DNA of 64,000 nt from assembly GCA_028284465.1 (NCBI GenBank), contig JANQRR010000047.1, forward strand, positions 1 to 64,000. Reading direction: 5' to 3'. Positions 1-8,009 of this stretch are shown one piece after another. Every line of letters begins with the position of its first letter. The stretch's first letter is position 1. The position numbers were made by a program, and so were the translations under genes. Under the pieces are notes generated by a model, which was not told where the DNA came from, did no database searches, and saw only the letters and a list, made by a program, of their open reading frames with translations. This DNA is from Gammaproteobacteria bacterium. Its GTDB lineage: Bacteria; Pseudomonadota; Gammaproteobacteria; JAJFKO01.

Positions 1-368
1 TAGCGTCAGGGCGTCCTTTATGGCAGCGATCCTTATCATCTTATTCTGGTTTAGTGGTTGATAACAATAATGTTTATGTTGCTGATGCGCAAAGTCGGAT
101 CTGGGTTTTTAATAAAAATACTGGGCGGCCTAAGTTTAAAATTTTACGCACACGTTATCGACATATCACCGCGCCTATTTTAGTCGGCGAAGCAATTGTG
201 GTTGGTGATGCCGAAGGATACTTACATTTTTTTGCGCGCGATGATGGGCGAATTTTAGATCGTATTCGTGTTGCTAAAGCGGCTATCGTGGCTCCTCCAA
301 TACATGTCGGTAATACAGTGTATGTTACTACTGCCAATGGAGGCTTAGCAGCATATAGCATGCAATAG
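1..368 (+). CDS. bamB: BamB, outer membrane protein assembly factor (C-terminal part, 5' truncated)
   Basis: This is the last ~121 codons of a BamB lipoprotein, the beta-propeller scaffold of the BAM complex that inserts outer-membrane beta-barrel proteins. The reading frame is open from base 3 with no stop, so the gene starts before the window; the GTG at 54 is internal. The peptide shows propeller blades with the BamB-type phrases SGLVVDNNNVYVAD, VVGDAEGYLHFF and a final VYVTTANGGLAAYS. The der gene follows 21 bases downstream on the same strand, the usual gammaproteobacterial bamB-der order, so the two are probably cotranscribed. Confidence 0.93.
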   Translation, partial: ASGRPLWQRSLSSYSGLVVDNNNVYVADAQSRIWVFNKNTGRPKFKILRTRYRHITAPILVGEAIVVGDAEGYLHFFARDDGRILDRIRVAKAAIVAPPIHVGNTVYVTTANGGLAAYSMQ

Positions 369-389
369 TTAGGGTATGGTATCTCAATT

Positions 390-1730
390 ATGACCCCAGT
401 TATCGCCATCATTGGGCGTCCCAATGTTGGCAAATCAACATTATTTAATTGCTTAACGAAACGTCGAGATGCGTTGGTGTTTGACACTCCTGGATTAACT
501 CGAGATCGGCAATATGGCGAGGGGCGTATCGGCGAGCGTGATTTTTTAGTCATTGATACCGGCGGCATAGAACAAACTAGTGGTGAAATTGATGCATTGA
601 TGGCACAGCAAGTGCAACTTGCTATTAACGAAGCTGATGCAATATTGTTTATGGTTGACGGGCGAGAAGGCTTAACGTCAGCAGATGAAACAATTGCTAG
701 CATGTTGCGTAAGCATAATAAATCTATTCATGTGGTTGTCAATAAAACTGATGGTATCGATCCTAATGTTGCTTGCAGTGATTTTCATCGTTTAGGCTTT
801 GTAAGCATAACATCAATTGCTGCTGCTCATCGGCGTGGTGTGACGAATTTAATTGAGCACGTGTTAGCGCAATTTCCAGCAGCAACAACAATCGTAGAAG
901 AAGCGAAAACAGGCATTAAGGTTGCTGTCGTTGGGCGACCAAACGTGGGCAAATCAACCTTAATCAATCGGATCTTAGGCGAACAACGTGTTGTCGTGCT
1001 CGATCAAGCAGGGACGACACGTGATAGTATTTACATTCCTTTTACTCGTGAAGATCAAGCGTATGTGTTAATTGATACTGCAGGTGTTAGGCGGCGTGGC
1101 AAGGTTACTCAAGTCATTGAAAAATTCTCGATAATAAAAACTTTACAAGCGATCCGTGATAGTGATGTGGTGGTAATGTTGTTAGATGCACGAGATGGTA
1201 TAGTAGCGCAAGATTTAACGTTATTAAGTTTTGTTATTGATGCAGGTAAAGCGTTAGTTATTGCCATTAATAAATGGGATGGTTTAAGTGTTGAGACACG
1301 GCAAACTGTTAAAAGTGAATTAAGCAGACGTTTAGAATTTGCTAATTTTGCTAAACTGCATTTCATCTCAGCGATGCATGGCACCGGTGTGGGGGATTTG
1401 TTTGCATCAATTAAATTGAGTTATCAATCAGCCACTAAGAAATTTTCAACTGCAAAGATTAATCAATTATTAATTAAAGCTATTACTAATCACCAACCGC
1501 CGTTAGTACGTGGGCGACGGATTAAATTGCGCTATGCGCATATGGGTGGGCAGCAGCCACCAGTCATCGTGATCCACGGCAATCAAACAGCTGCGGTGCC
1601 AGCGTCTTATCGTCGCTATCTACTTAATTTCTTTAGAGCACAGTTACAATTAATTGGCACACCTGTACGAATTGAATTCAGAACAGGGACAAATCCTTAT
1701 GCTAAACTTAAGTCAAAGCAAAAAAAATAG
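390..1730 (+). CDS. der: GTPase Der (EngA), ribosome assembly
   Basis: Double-GTPase essential for maturation of the 50S ribosomal subunit. The 446-residue protein has two tandem G domains, each starting with the P-loop GRPNVGKST (residues 9-17 and 182-190), with DTPG/DTAG switch II motifs and NKTD/NKWD G4 motifs. A C-terminal KH-like domain follows (about 355-440) and contains the PPLVRGRRIKLRYAHMGGQQ-type segment. Length matches the family. It lies 21 bases after bamB and is probably in the same operon. The Shine-Dalgarno sequence is weak. Confidence 0.98.
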   Translation: MTPVIAIIGRPNVGKSTLFNCLTKRRDALVFDTPGLTRDRQYGEGRIGERDFLVIDTGGIEQTSGEIDALMAQQVQLAINEADAILFMVDGREGLTSADETIASMLRKHNKSIHVVVNKTDGIDPNVACSDFHRLGFVSITSIAAAHRRGVTNLIEHVLAQFPAATTIVEEAKTGIKVAVVGRPNVGKSTLINRILGEQRVVVLDQAGTTRDSIYIPFTREDQAYVLIDTAGVRRRGKVTQVIEKFSIIKTLQAIRDSDVVVMLLDARDGIVAQDLTLLSFVIDAGKALVIAINKWDGLSVETRQTVKSELSRRLEFANFAKLHFISAMHGTGVGDLFASIKLSYQSATKKFSTAKINQLLIKAITNHQPPLVRGRRIKLRYAHMGGQQPPVIVIHGNQTAAVPASYRRYLLNFFRAQLQLIGTPVRIEFRTGTNPYAKLKSKQKK

Positions 1731-1795
1731 TAGAAAATTAAAATGATAGCTAAGAATATGTACATATTGCTAGTGCTATGAAGCGGAACTAACTT

Positions 1796-3739
1796 ATGGC
1801 AAAACAAGACGAAAATGAAGAGCTCAATTATCTTAAGCAAATCATTGCATTAATTCCAGGCAATATTTATTGGAAGAATAAAGATGGTGTTTATTTAGGT
1901 TGCAATGATAATGTACGTCAAATATTTAAAAAGTTTGGTGACACCATTGTTGGCAAAACTAACTATGATTTTATGTCTAAGGAAGAAGCCGATGAGCTAG
2001 CAACCTTTGATGAATCTGTGTTTGCAGGTGGTAAGCCTAAGTCTCGTGAAGAAATAGGCTACGATAAGTATGGTGAAAAGGCAATGTATTTGTCTGATAA
2101 AATACCACTTAGAAATCAACGAAATGAAATTGTTGGTTTGATTGGTATTGCTATGGATATTACCGAACTTAAGGCTAAAGAAAAAGCATTACAAGAAGCC
2201 AAAGAAGGTGCTGAAGCAGCAAATCGTTCTAAATCAGATTTTTTGGCAATGATGAGCCATGAGCTTCGCACTCCACTCAATGCTATCATGGGTATGGCAC
2301 AAATACTGAAAGGGTATAAGTTTTCAAAAGAACAACAAGAATACATAGACATCATCTTTACTTCTGGCAAGAATCTTTTAACATTGATCAATGATATTTT
2401 AGATTTTACGAAACTCGAAGCTGGCAGGCTGGAATTTACTTCGGAATCGTTTGGTTTACGCGAAGTTATTGAAGAAACCGTAACAAGTTTATCTGTAATC
2501 GCAAGAGAAAAAGATCTCGATTTGCTGGTTGATTACGAATATGATGTGCCAACTCAAGTATGTGGTGATGCTGGTAGAGTGCGTCAGATTATTGTTAATT
2601 TATTAAATAATGCTATCAAATTCACTAAACATGGAAATATATTAATTGCAGTTAATTATGTAGGTATGCACGATGATCAAATTGTGTTACAAATCGCAGT
2701 GACTGATACTGGAATGGGCATTCCAAAGGGAAAATTAGATGTTATTTTTGAACGCTTCACGCAAGTTAAAACCGAAGAACATAGGAAGTATGACGGTGTG
2801 GGGCTGGGGTTGGCAATTACAAAACAATTAGTTGAAACTATGGGCGGTACCATATCTGTGCATAGTCAGGAAGGCTGTGGTACGACATTTTATTGTGATA
2901 TTCCTTTTGTGCCAGTAGATGAAAGCACAACCATTAGTGATATATTAACTGATGAACAAATCAAGCAGTTAAATATACTTATTATTGATGATAATGCTAT
3001 TCGCAGTAAAGTATTAAGCCATCAATTAATTAATGATAAAACTAAAGCGTTACCTGGAAAAGAAGCTTTAAAGGTAATAGATTCTGTCAACGATGTAGCA
3101 GGTCAATATGATGTTGTCATTCTTGATCAACAAATAACAAGCGCTACTTCACAAGAAACCATAAAACGTATTCGTCAAAATAAGTATTTAGAAAATTCTA
3201 TTCTTGTTATGCTCATTGAGCCAACTTCCTTACCGAAAAAAAGGCAATTATTAATGTCAGGTGTAAATTCTTTATTAGTTAAACCAGTGCAAGCGACTGA
3301 TCTTAATAAAGCTATCGTTGCGCAACTTGCGAAACGAAATGAACACATGGTCCTATCTGAAGAAATAAATTTTACTGGGACTAAAATTTTGTTGATCGAA
3401 GATAATGAAGTTAGTCAGCAAGTTGCAGCCATGATGCTCAAGAGCTTTGGTTGTAAAGTTAGCGTTGCTAGTACTGGTGCGCAAGCACTTGCATTGCTAG
3501 AAAACACATTTGATTTGATATTTATTGATATATCATTGCCAGATATTAGTGGTATAGAAATAGTAGAGCGTTATTTAGCAAAACACCCGGATAATAAAAT
3601 GCCATTTATTGCATTAACTGCTCATGTTGCTAAAGCCGACCAGCAAGAATGTTTGGATGCAGGGATTAATGAAGTAATGACTAAACCATTATTCAAAGAA
3701 AAATTAATTGCAACGTTAAATAAGTATATTGCCAAGTAA
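1796..3739 (+). CDS. PAS-domain hybrid sensor histidine kinase with two receiver domains
   Basis: Cytosolic-looking hybrid kinase of 647 residues; I see no hydrophobic segment. Order: a PAS domain (about 10-130, starting IIALIPGNIYWKNKDGVYLG), a short coiled coil, a HisKA domain with H155 in MSHELRTPLNAIMG, and a HATPase_c domain with N box (NLLNNAIKFT), G1 (DTGMGIP) and G2 (GVGLGLAI). Two receiver domains follow: one around 400-525 with candidate aspartate D444, and one around 535-645 with D578 in FIDISLPD and a conserved MTKPL lysine. The architecture recalls ArcB/BarA-type proteins but lacks a C-terminal HPt domain. A stand-alone receiver follows 23 bases downstream and is the likely partner. 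The signal is unknown. Confidence 0.93.
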   Translation: MAKQDENEELNYLKQIIALIPGNIYWKNKDGVYLGCNDNVRQIFKKFGDTIVGKTNYDFMSKEEADELATFDESVFAGGKPKSREEIGYDKYGEKAMYLSDKIPLRNQRNEIVGLIGIAMDITELKAKEKALQEAKEGAEAANRSKSDFLAMMSHELRTPLNAIMGMAQILKGYKFSKEQQEYIDIIFTSGKNLLTLINDILDFTKLEAGRLEFTSESFGLREVIEETVTSLSVIAREKDLDLLVDYEYDVPTQVCGDAGRVRQIIVNLLNNAIKFTKHGNILIAVNYVGMHDDQIVLQIAVTDTGMGIPKGKLDVIFERFTQVKTEEHRKYDGVGLGLAITKQLVETMGGTISVHSQEGCGTTFYCDIPFVPVDESTTISDILTDEQIKQLNILIIDDNAIRSKVLSHQLINDKTKALPGKEALKVIDSVNDVAGQYDVVILDQQITSATSQETIKRIRQNKYLENSILVMLIEPTSLPKKRQLLMSGVNSLLVKPVQATDLNKAIVAQLAKRNEHMVLSEEINFTGTKILLIEDNEVSQQVAAMMLKSFGCKVSVASTGAQALALLENTFDLIFIDISLPDISGIEIVERYLAKHPDNKMPFIALTAHVAKADQQECLDAGINEVMTKPLFKEKLIATLNKYIAK

Positions 3740-3762
3740 TATAAAACAGGTGAAAACTGCAC

Positions 3763-4152
3763 ATGAAAGAAATCCTAATCGTTGATGATGAACCGTTAAA
3801 TATAAAAGTTTTATCGCTATTTCTAGCTCAAGAGAATTATCATTGGCAAAGCGCAGAAAATGGTGAAATTGCTTTGCAATTGCTTATACAACAACCTAAA
3901 CAATATTCTTTAGTATTAGCTGATCGTATTATGCCACGAATGAATGCTTTGCAACTTATTAATGCCATGAAAGATCATGAATTGCTAGCAGATATTCCAG
4001 TTGTTGTGCAAACAGGCATTGCAGATAAAGAAGAAATGGTTGAAGTGATTAAAGCAGGAGCTTTTGATTTTTTGATTAAACCGATAGATAAAGATTTATT
4101 ATTAGCAGTAGTCAAGCGAGCTTTACAACACAACAGTAAGCATAACAACTAA
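3763..4152 (+). CDS. Single-domain response regulator (CheY-like)
   Basis: A 129-residue stand-alone receiver domain. The acidic pocket is in LIVDDEPLNIKVL, the phospho-acceptor is D54 in LVLADRIMPRM, and the conserved lysine is K106 in FLIKPID. There is no output domain, so it must act through protein-protein contact or as a relay or sink. It lies directly after the hybrid kinase gene and is probably cotranscribed. Its stop is followed by a palindromic repeat element that may end the operon. Confidence 0.9.
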   Translation: MKEILIVDDEPLNIKVLSLFLAQENYHWQSAENGEIALQLLIQQPKQYSLVLADRIMPRMNALQLINAMKDHELLADIPVVVQTGIADKEEMVEVIKAGAFDFLIKPIDKDLLLAVVKRALQHNSKHNN

Positions 4153-4195
4153 GGGTTTTATTGTCATTTACTTGAGAATGTAAAGTGCTTAAATT

Positions 4196-4290
4196 CGTCA
4201 TTGCGAGGAGTGCAACGACGAAGCAATCCAGAATATTTATAAATTAATGTTACTGGATTGCTTCGTCCCCTTCGGGTCCTCGCAATGACG
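4196..4290. repeat. Dispersed palindromic repeat, family A, copy 1 (complete, two arms)
   Basis: Two ~36-base arms in inverted orientation (4196-4231 and 4253-4290) around an AT-rich 21-base loop. Each arm carries the constant boxes TCATTGCGAG and GAAGCAATCCAG around a variable core. As RNA it would form a long hairpin between the response regulator and the ABC transporter gene. Copies or half-copies recur at 6351, 12197, 15440, 27080, 57839 and 62777. Confidence 0.9.
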
Positions 4291-4305
4291 GGAAGCGAAA
4301 TTATT

Positions 4306-4310
4306 AGGGA
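4306..4310 (+). promoter_or_regulatory. Ribosome binding site supporting a TTG start at 4319
   Basis: AGGGA lies 8 bases before the TTG codon at 4319. An in-frame TGA at 4286-4288 and the absence of any in-frame ATG between it and 4319 make TTG the only start that keeps the complete first ABC domain. A second purine run (AAGGA) touches the start codon and is too close to act as the site. Confidence 0.55.
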
Positions 4311-4318
4311 ACCAAGGA

Positions 4319-6313
4319 TTGACTGAACAAGTATTATCAGTACAGGATTTGCAGCTAGGTATAGCAAATGAGCATGATATGGCTATTGCTGTTAATCGTA
4401 TTGCATTTTCAATTGCCCCTGGAGAAACTTGCGCTTTACTTGGTGAATCTGGCTGTGGCAAAAGTTTAACGGCAATGGCTATTATGCAATTATTGCCACC
4501 AGCAGTGCAGATCATTAATGGTAGCAATATTCAATTCAACCAACATAACTTAGCAACATTACCTGAAGTCAAATTGCGTCAATATCGAGGGCATCGTGTT
4601 GGTATTGTTTTTCAAGAACCCATGACATCATTAAATCCTGTGTTGACGATTGGTGATCAAATCGCTGAAGCAGTTAAAGCACATGAACGTTTGCCGAGTG
4701 CTGCACTGAAACAACATGTCATAGAGTTATTAAATGATGTTGGCATTCCTGATCCACAACAACGTTATAACGAATATCCGTATCAATTATCTGGCGGTAT
4801 GAAACAACGAGTGATGATTGCAATTGCCATTGCTGGCAAGCCTGATTTGTTAATTGCTGATGAACCAACCACCGCATTAGATGTCACTATCCAAGCACAA
4901 ATTCTTGCATTGTTAAAACAATTACAAACTAAAACCGGGATGGCAATTTTATTAATTACCCATGATTTAGCTATTGTTAATGAAGTCGCCGATAGATTAA
5001 TGATCATGTATGCTGGTAAAATCGTCGAACAAGCTACTTGCCAAGCGTTTTTTGCTGATCCATTGCATCCATATAGTAAAAAATTATTGGCAGCGTTACC
5101 AACTATTCATAAACGAGACCAACCCTTAGCAACGATTGCAGGTCAAGTACCTTTTCCAGAGCCTGCAAAACAAGGTTGTTATTTTGCTGATCGTTGTGAT
5201 TATACCCAAACGATCTGTAACACCCATACGCCACGCTGGCTGCTACCTAAAGAACAGCATGGTGTTTTATGTCATCGTTATGATCCGCGTTACCAACATT
5301 TTTTTACCACTAAAGTAGCACAAAAAACTACTTCTAAACAAACATTGTCAGCTACAAAGACCGAAGATGTTATTTTACAAGTGCATGATCTCAAGATTCA
5401 TTTTCCAATCTATAAAGGTTTGATCAAGCATGTCGTTGGTCATGTAAAAGCTGTAGATGGCGTAAGTTTTAATTTGCGGCGCCAACAAACATTAGCCTTA
5501 GTTGGAGAATCTGGTTGTGGTAAAACGACATTAGGTAAAGGTTTATTACAGTTAAATCCGCTTTCAGCAGGTGAAGTGATTTTTGCAGGTGAGTTAGTTC
5601 GCCAGCGCATGCAAATTATATTTCAAGATCCATTTGCATCAATGAATCCACGAATGTTGGTGGGTGATATTATTAGCGAAGGAATGCGCGCTCATCGGAT
5701 CGGAAAAAACGCGCAAGAACGGCAGCAAAGAATTGATACATTGCTTGCGCAAGTGGGCTTGCCAGTGTCAAGCAAATCACGTTATCCTCATGAATTTTCC
5801 GGTGGGCAACGCCAGCGGATCTGCATTGCTAGAGCGTTAGCAGTAGAACCTGAATTGATCATTTGTGATGAGCCTACAAGTGCACTCGATGTGTCAGTGC
5901 AAGCGCAAATTTTAAATTTATTAAAACGTTTGCAAGTTGAATTAGGTTTATCCTATTTATTTATTACTCATAACCTTGCGGTGGTGGCTTATTTAGCCGA
6001 TTCAGTCGCGGTGATGTATCTTGGTAGAATAGTAGAATATGGTAACGTTAATGAAATTTTAACAATGCCAAAACACCCTTATACTCAAGCGTTATTAGCA
6101 GCTGTGCCCAAGCTTGATAAAAAGCATAGTAATAAAGCCAAAGAAGATCAGCGAAATATCACAGGAGAATTGCCTTCACCCATTAACCCGCCTAAAGGTT
6201 GTCATTTTGCACCACGATGTCCACATGTGATGGAACAATGTCACAAAGTTTATCCAAGAAAAACACAATTGTCTGATTCTCATTATGTGCATTGTTATCT
6301 TTATACTCACTAG
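4319..6313 (+). CDS. Oligopeptide/dipeptide ABC transporter, fused double ATP-binding protein (DppD-DppF/GsiA/YejF type)
   Basis: A 664-residue protein with two complete ABC ATPase halves, as in GsiA and YejF, that would energise peptide or glutathione uptake at the inner membrane. First half: Walker A GESGCGKS (42-49), signature LSGGMKQR, Walker B LLIADEPTTALD. Second half: Walker A GESGCGKT (396-403), signature FSGGQRQR (about 493), Walker B LIICDEPTSALD. Each half ends in the oligopeptide-transporter C-terminal domain with Cys-rich phrases (GCYFADRCDY and GCHFAPRCPH). The start is TTG. No permease or substrate-binding protein is adjacent, so its partners must be encoded elsewhere. The exact substrate cannot be told from sequence. 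Confidence 0.93.
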   Translation: MTEQVLSVQDLQLGIANEHDMAIAVNRIAFSIAPGETCALLGESGCGKSLTAMAIMQLLPPAVQIINGSNIQFNQHNLATLPEVKLRQYRGHRVGIVFQEPMTSLNPVLTIGDQIAEAVKAHERLPSAALKQHVIELLNDVGIPDPQQRYNEYPYQLSGGMKQRVMIAIAIAGKPDLLIADEPTTALDVTIQAQILALLKQLQTKTGMAILLITHDLAIVNEVADRLMIMYAGKIVEQATCQAFFADPLHPYSKKLLAALPTIHKRDQPLATIAGQVPFPEPAKQGCYFADRCDYTQTICNTHTPRWLLPKEQHGVLCHRYDPRYQHFFTTKVAQKTTSKQTLSATKTEDVILQVHDLKIHFPIYKGLIKHVVGHVKAVDGVSFNLRRQQTLALVGESGCGKTTLGKGLLQLNPLSAGEVIFAGELVRQRMQIIFQDPFASMNPRMLVGDIISEGMRAHRIGKNAQERQQRIDTLLAQVGLPVSSKSRYPHEFSGGQRQRICIARALAVEPELIICDEPTSALDVSVQAQILNLLKRLQVELGLSYLFITHNLAVVAYLADSVAVMYLGRIVEYGNVNEILTMPKHPYTQALLAAVPKLDKKHSNKAKEDQRNITGELPSPINPPKGCHFAPRCPHVMEQCHKVYPRKTQLSDSHYVHCYLYTH

Positions 6314-6350
6314 ATATTTCGTCAATAAATGCTAGTTATCGTGCTACCCT

Positions 6351-6386
6351 CGTCATTACGAGGAGTGCAACGACGAAGCAATCCAG
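6351..6386. repeat. Family A palindromic repeat, copy 2 (single arm)
   Basis: One arm only: GTCATTACGAG (one change from the usual box), variable core, then GAAGCAATCCAG. It sits between the convergent ends of the ABC transporter gene and xseA, 4 bases before the xseA stop codon. The second arm is absent, so it is a half element. Confidence 0.85.
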
Positions 6387-6390
6387 ATTT

Positions 6391-7611
6391 TCATTGAACA
6401 ATACTTCTTAGCTTACCGCGCGCTAATTGAGTTTTAATAATATCACCAGACTTCACTTGTTTAGCATCACGCACAATAGTGCTGTCATCAACTTTAGTGA
6501 CGATAGCATAACCACGCTCAAGCGTTGCTTGTGGACTTAATGCATTTAACATTTGCGATAGCAATAGTAAATGCTGCTGTTTCTTGGCAAGTTCATTTGA
6601 CAATGTTTGCGTTAAGCGAGTTTCTAAATGATCAAGTTGCTGCATGATCTCTAACAATTTTTGTTGCGGATGGCGTAGGGTTCGTCGCAACCAAGTGACC
6701 ATTTGCTGTAATTGTGCTAGTTTGTGTAACATCTTAGTAGCTAAGGTACTTTGTAAGTGTTGTAATTGTTTAAGATATTTTGTTTGATCAGGGCAGACAA
6801 GTTCAGCTGCGGCAGTGGGCGTGGCAGCCCGAAGATCAGCGACGAAATCAGCAATCGTACAATCAATTTCATGGCCCACGCCACTGACAATCGGCAATTT
6901 GCTGGTATAAATTGCGCGGGCAACCACTTCTTCATTAAATGGCCACAGATCTTCGAGTGAACCACCACCGCGGGATAAAATAAGCACATCACAAATATTA
7001 TGATGATTAGCAAGCTCAATAGCGTGCACAATTTCATTAGCTGCTTTCTCACCTTGCACACTAGTAGGATAAATAATGATTGGAATTGCTGGAAAGCGCC
7101 GTCGACAAGTGCTAACAATATCACGCACAGCTGCACCAGTTGCTGAAGTTATAACACCAATCTGCTGTGGCATTGTTGGAATTGTTTGTTTATGTTCAGG
7201 AGCAAATAAGCCTTCTTTATGTAATTTTTGTTTTAATGCTTCAAAAGCTTGGCGCAATAAGCCATCACCTGCAATTTCCATATGCTCAACAATTAATTGA
7301 AAATCGCCACGCGGTTCATACAAACTTGGTTTAGCCATAGCGATAACTTGCATACCATTCTCTGGTGTAAAACCAATATTGTGATTGCGTCCGCGAAACA
7401 TTGCACAACGGATCTGGGCATTAGGATCTTTTAAAGAAAAATACATATGACCGGATGAAGGCTTGCTAAAATTCGAAATTTCTCCTTCAATCCATAATGT
7501 GGGTAATGCCGAATTGATTAAGTCATGCACTTCATGATTTAATCGAGTCACCGAATAAATGTCTCGATCAGGGTAAAGTTTCCGGTAAAAATTTGCGCTA
7601 TTATTTGTCAT
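6391..7611 (-). CDS. xseA: Exodeoxyribonuclease VII large subunit
   Basis: Catalytic subunit of exonuclease VII, which degrades single-stranded DNA into oligonucleotides with XseB. The 406 residues start with an OB-fold (about 20-115, with LWIEGEISNF and SGHMYFSLKD). The conserved catalytic core follows: GVITSATGAAVRDI (152-165), LSRGGGSLEDLWPFNEE (212-228) and SGVGHEIDCTIADFVADLRA (243-262). The C-terminal half is a coiled coil. Length is slightly shorter than the E. coli protein. No xseB is adjacent. It is convergent with the ABC transporter gene. Confidence 0.97.
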   Translation of the reverse strand: MTNNSANFYRKLYPDRDIYSVTRLNHEVHDLINSALPTLWIEGEISNFSKPSSGHMYFSLKDPNAQIRCAMFRGRNHNIGFTPENGMQVIAMAKPSLYEPRGDFQLIVEHMEIAGDGLLRQAFEALKQKLHKEGLFAPEHKQTIPTMPQQIGVITSATGAAVRDIVSTCRRRFPAIPIIIYPTSVQGEKAANEIVHAIELANHHNICDVLILSRGGGSLEDLWPFNEEVVARAIYTSKLPIVSGVGHEIDCTIADFVADLRAATPTAAAELVCPDQTKYLKQLQHLQSTLATKMLHKLAQLQQMVTWLRRTLRHPQQKLLEIMQQLDHLETRLTQTLSNELAKKQQHLLLLSQMLNALSPQATLERGYAIVTKVDDSTIVRDAKQVKSGDIIKTQLARGKLRSIVQ

Positions 7612-8009
7612 TGGTTTACTATAATCATGAACCGTAGTAAGGGTAATTATAATTTACTATTAATCATAGTAAAATTATTAGACTAACAATTTAAAATGTA
7701 TGATATTATCTGTCATCAGTGTAGCTTAATCAAGATAGCTCGGGTGATGAATTAAATAGTATAGCAATCAAAGAGTTACTTAAATTTTAATGATTAACCG
7801 TTGGAAGAAATGTATAATATTTATTCGCCCATATGGTTGGTGAAATATTTGATAATTTCAAATTTTTATGTATAATATAGGACAGTTGTCAAGGTCAAAA
7901 ATCTATTTTATGAATGTAAATTCTCCTAAAGTTTTATGATATTATGTATATGCTCTTAATAAATTAAAACACAATTGTAAAATGTAATGATAAAAAAGAG
8001 GGTTAGCAC
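7612..8009. other. 398-base AT-rich intergenic region between divergent genes
   Basis: No credible open reading frame. It separates divergent xseA and the 8010 gene and is strongly AT-rich. It contains two TATAAT-like boxes (7813 and 7871), the second with a good -35 box, and a 6-base inverted repeat TGAAAT...ATTTCA (7841-7846/7855-7860) overlapping that -35 region. Nothing else is recognisable. Confidence 0.7.
7849..7876 (+). promoter_or_regulatory. Predicted sigma-70-type promoter for the gene at 8010
   Basis: TTGATA (7849-7854), 16-base spacer, TATAAT (7871-7876). The inverted repeat TGAAAT/ATTTCA flanks the -35 box and could be a regulator site. The implied 5' untranslated region is about 125 bases. 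Prediction from consensus only, in a very AT-rich background. Confidence 0.5.

Noticed and set aside
155-703. 182-codon minus-strand open frame across bamB-der
   Set aside because: It lies antisense to two confident genes; its peptide has no recognisable domain and mirrors their codons.
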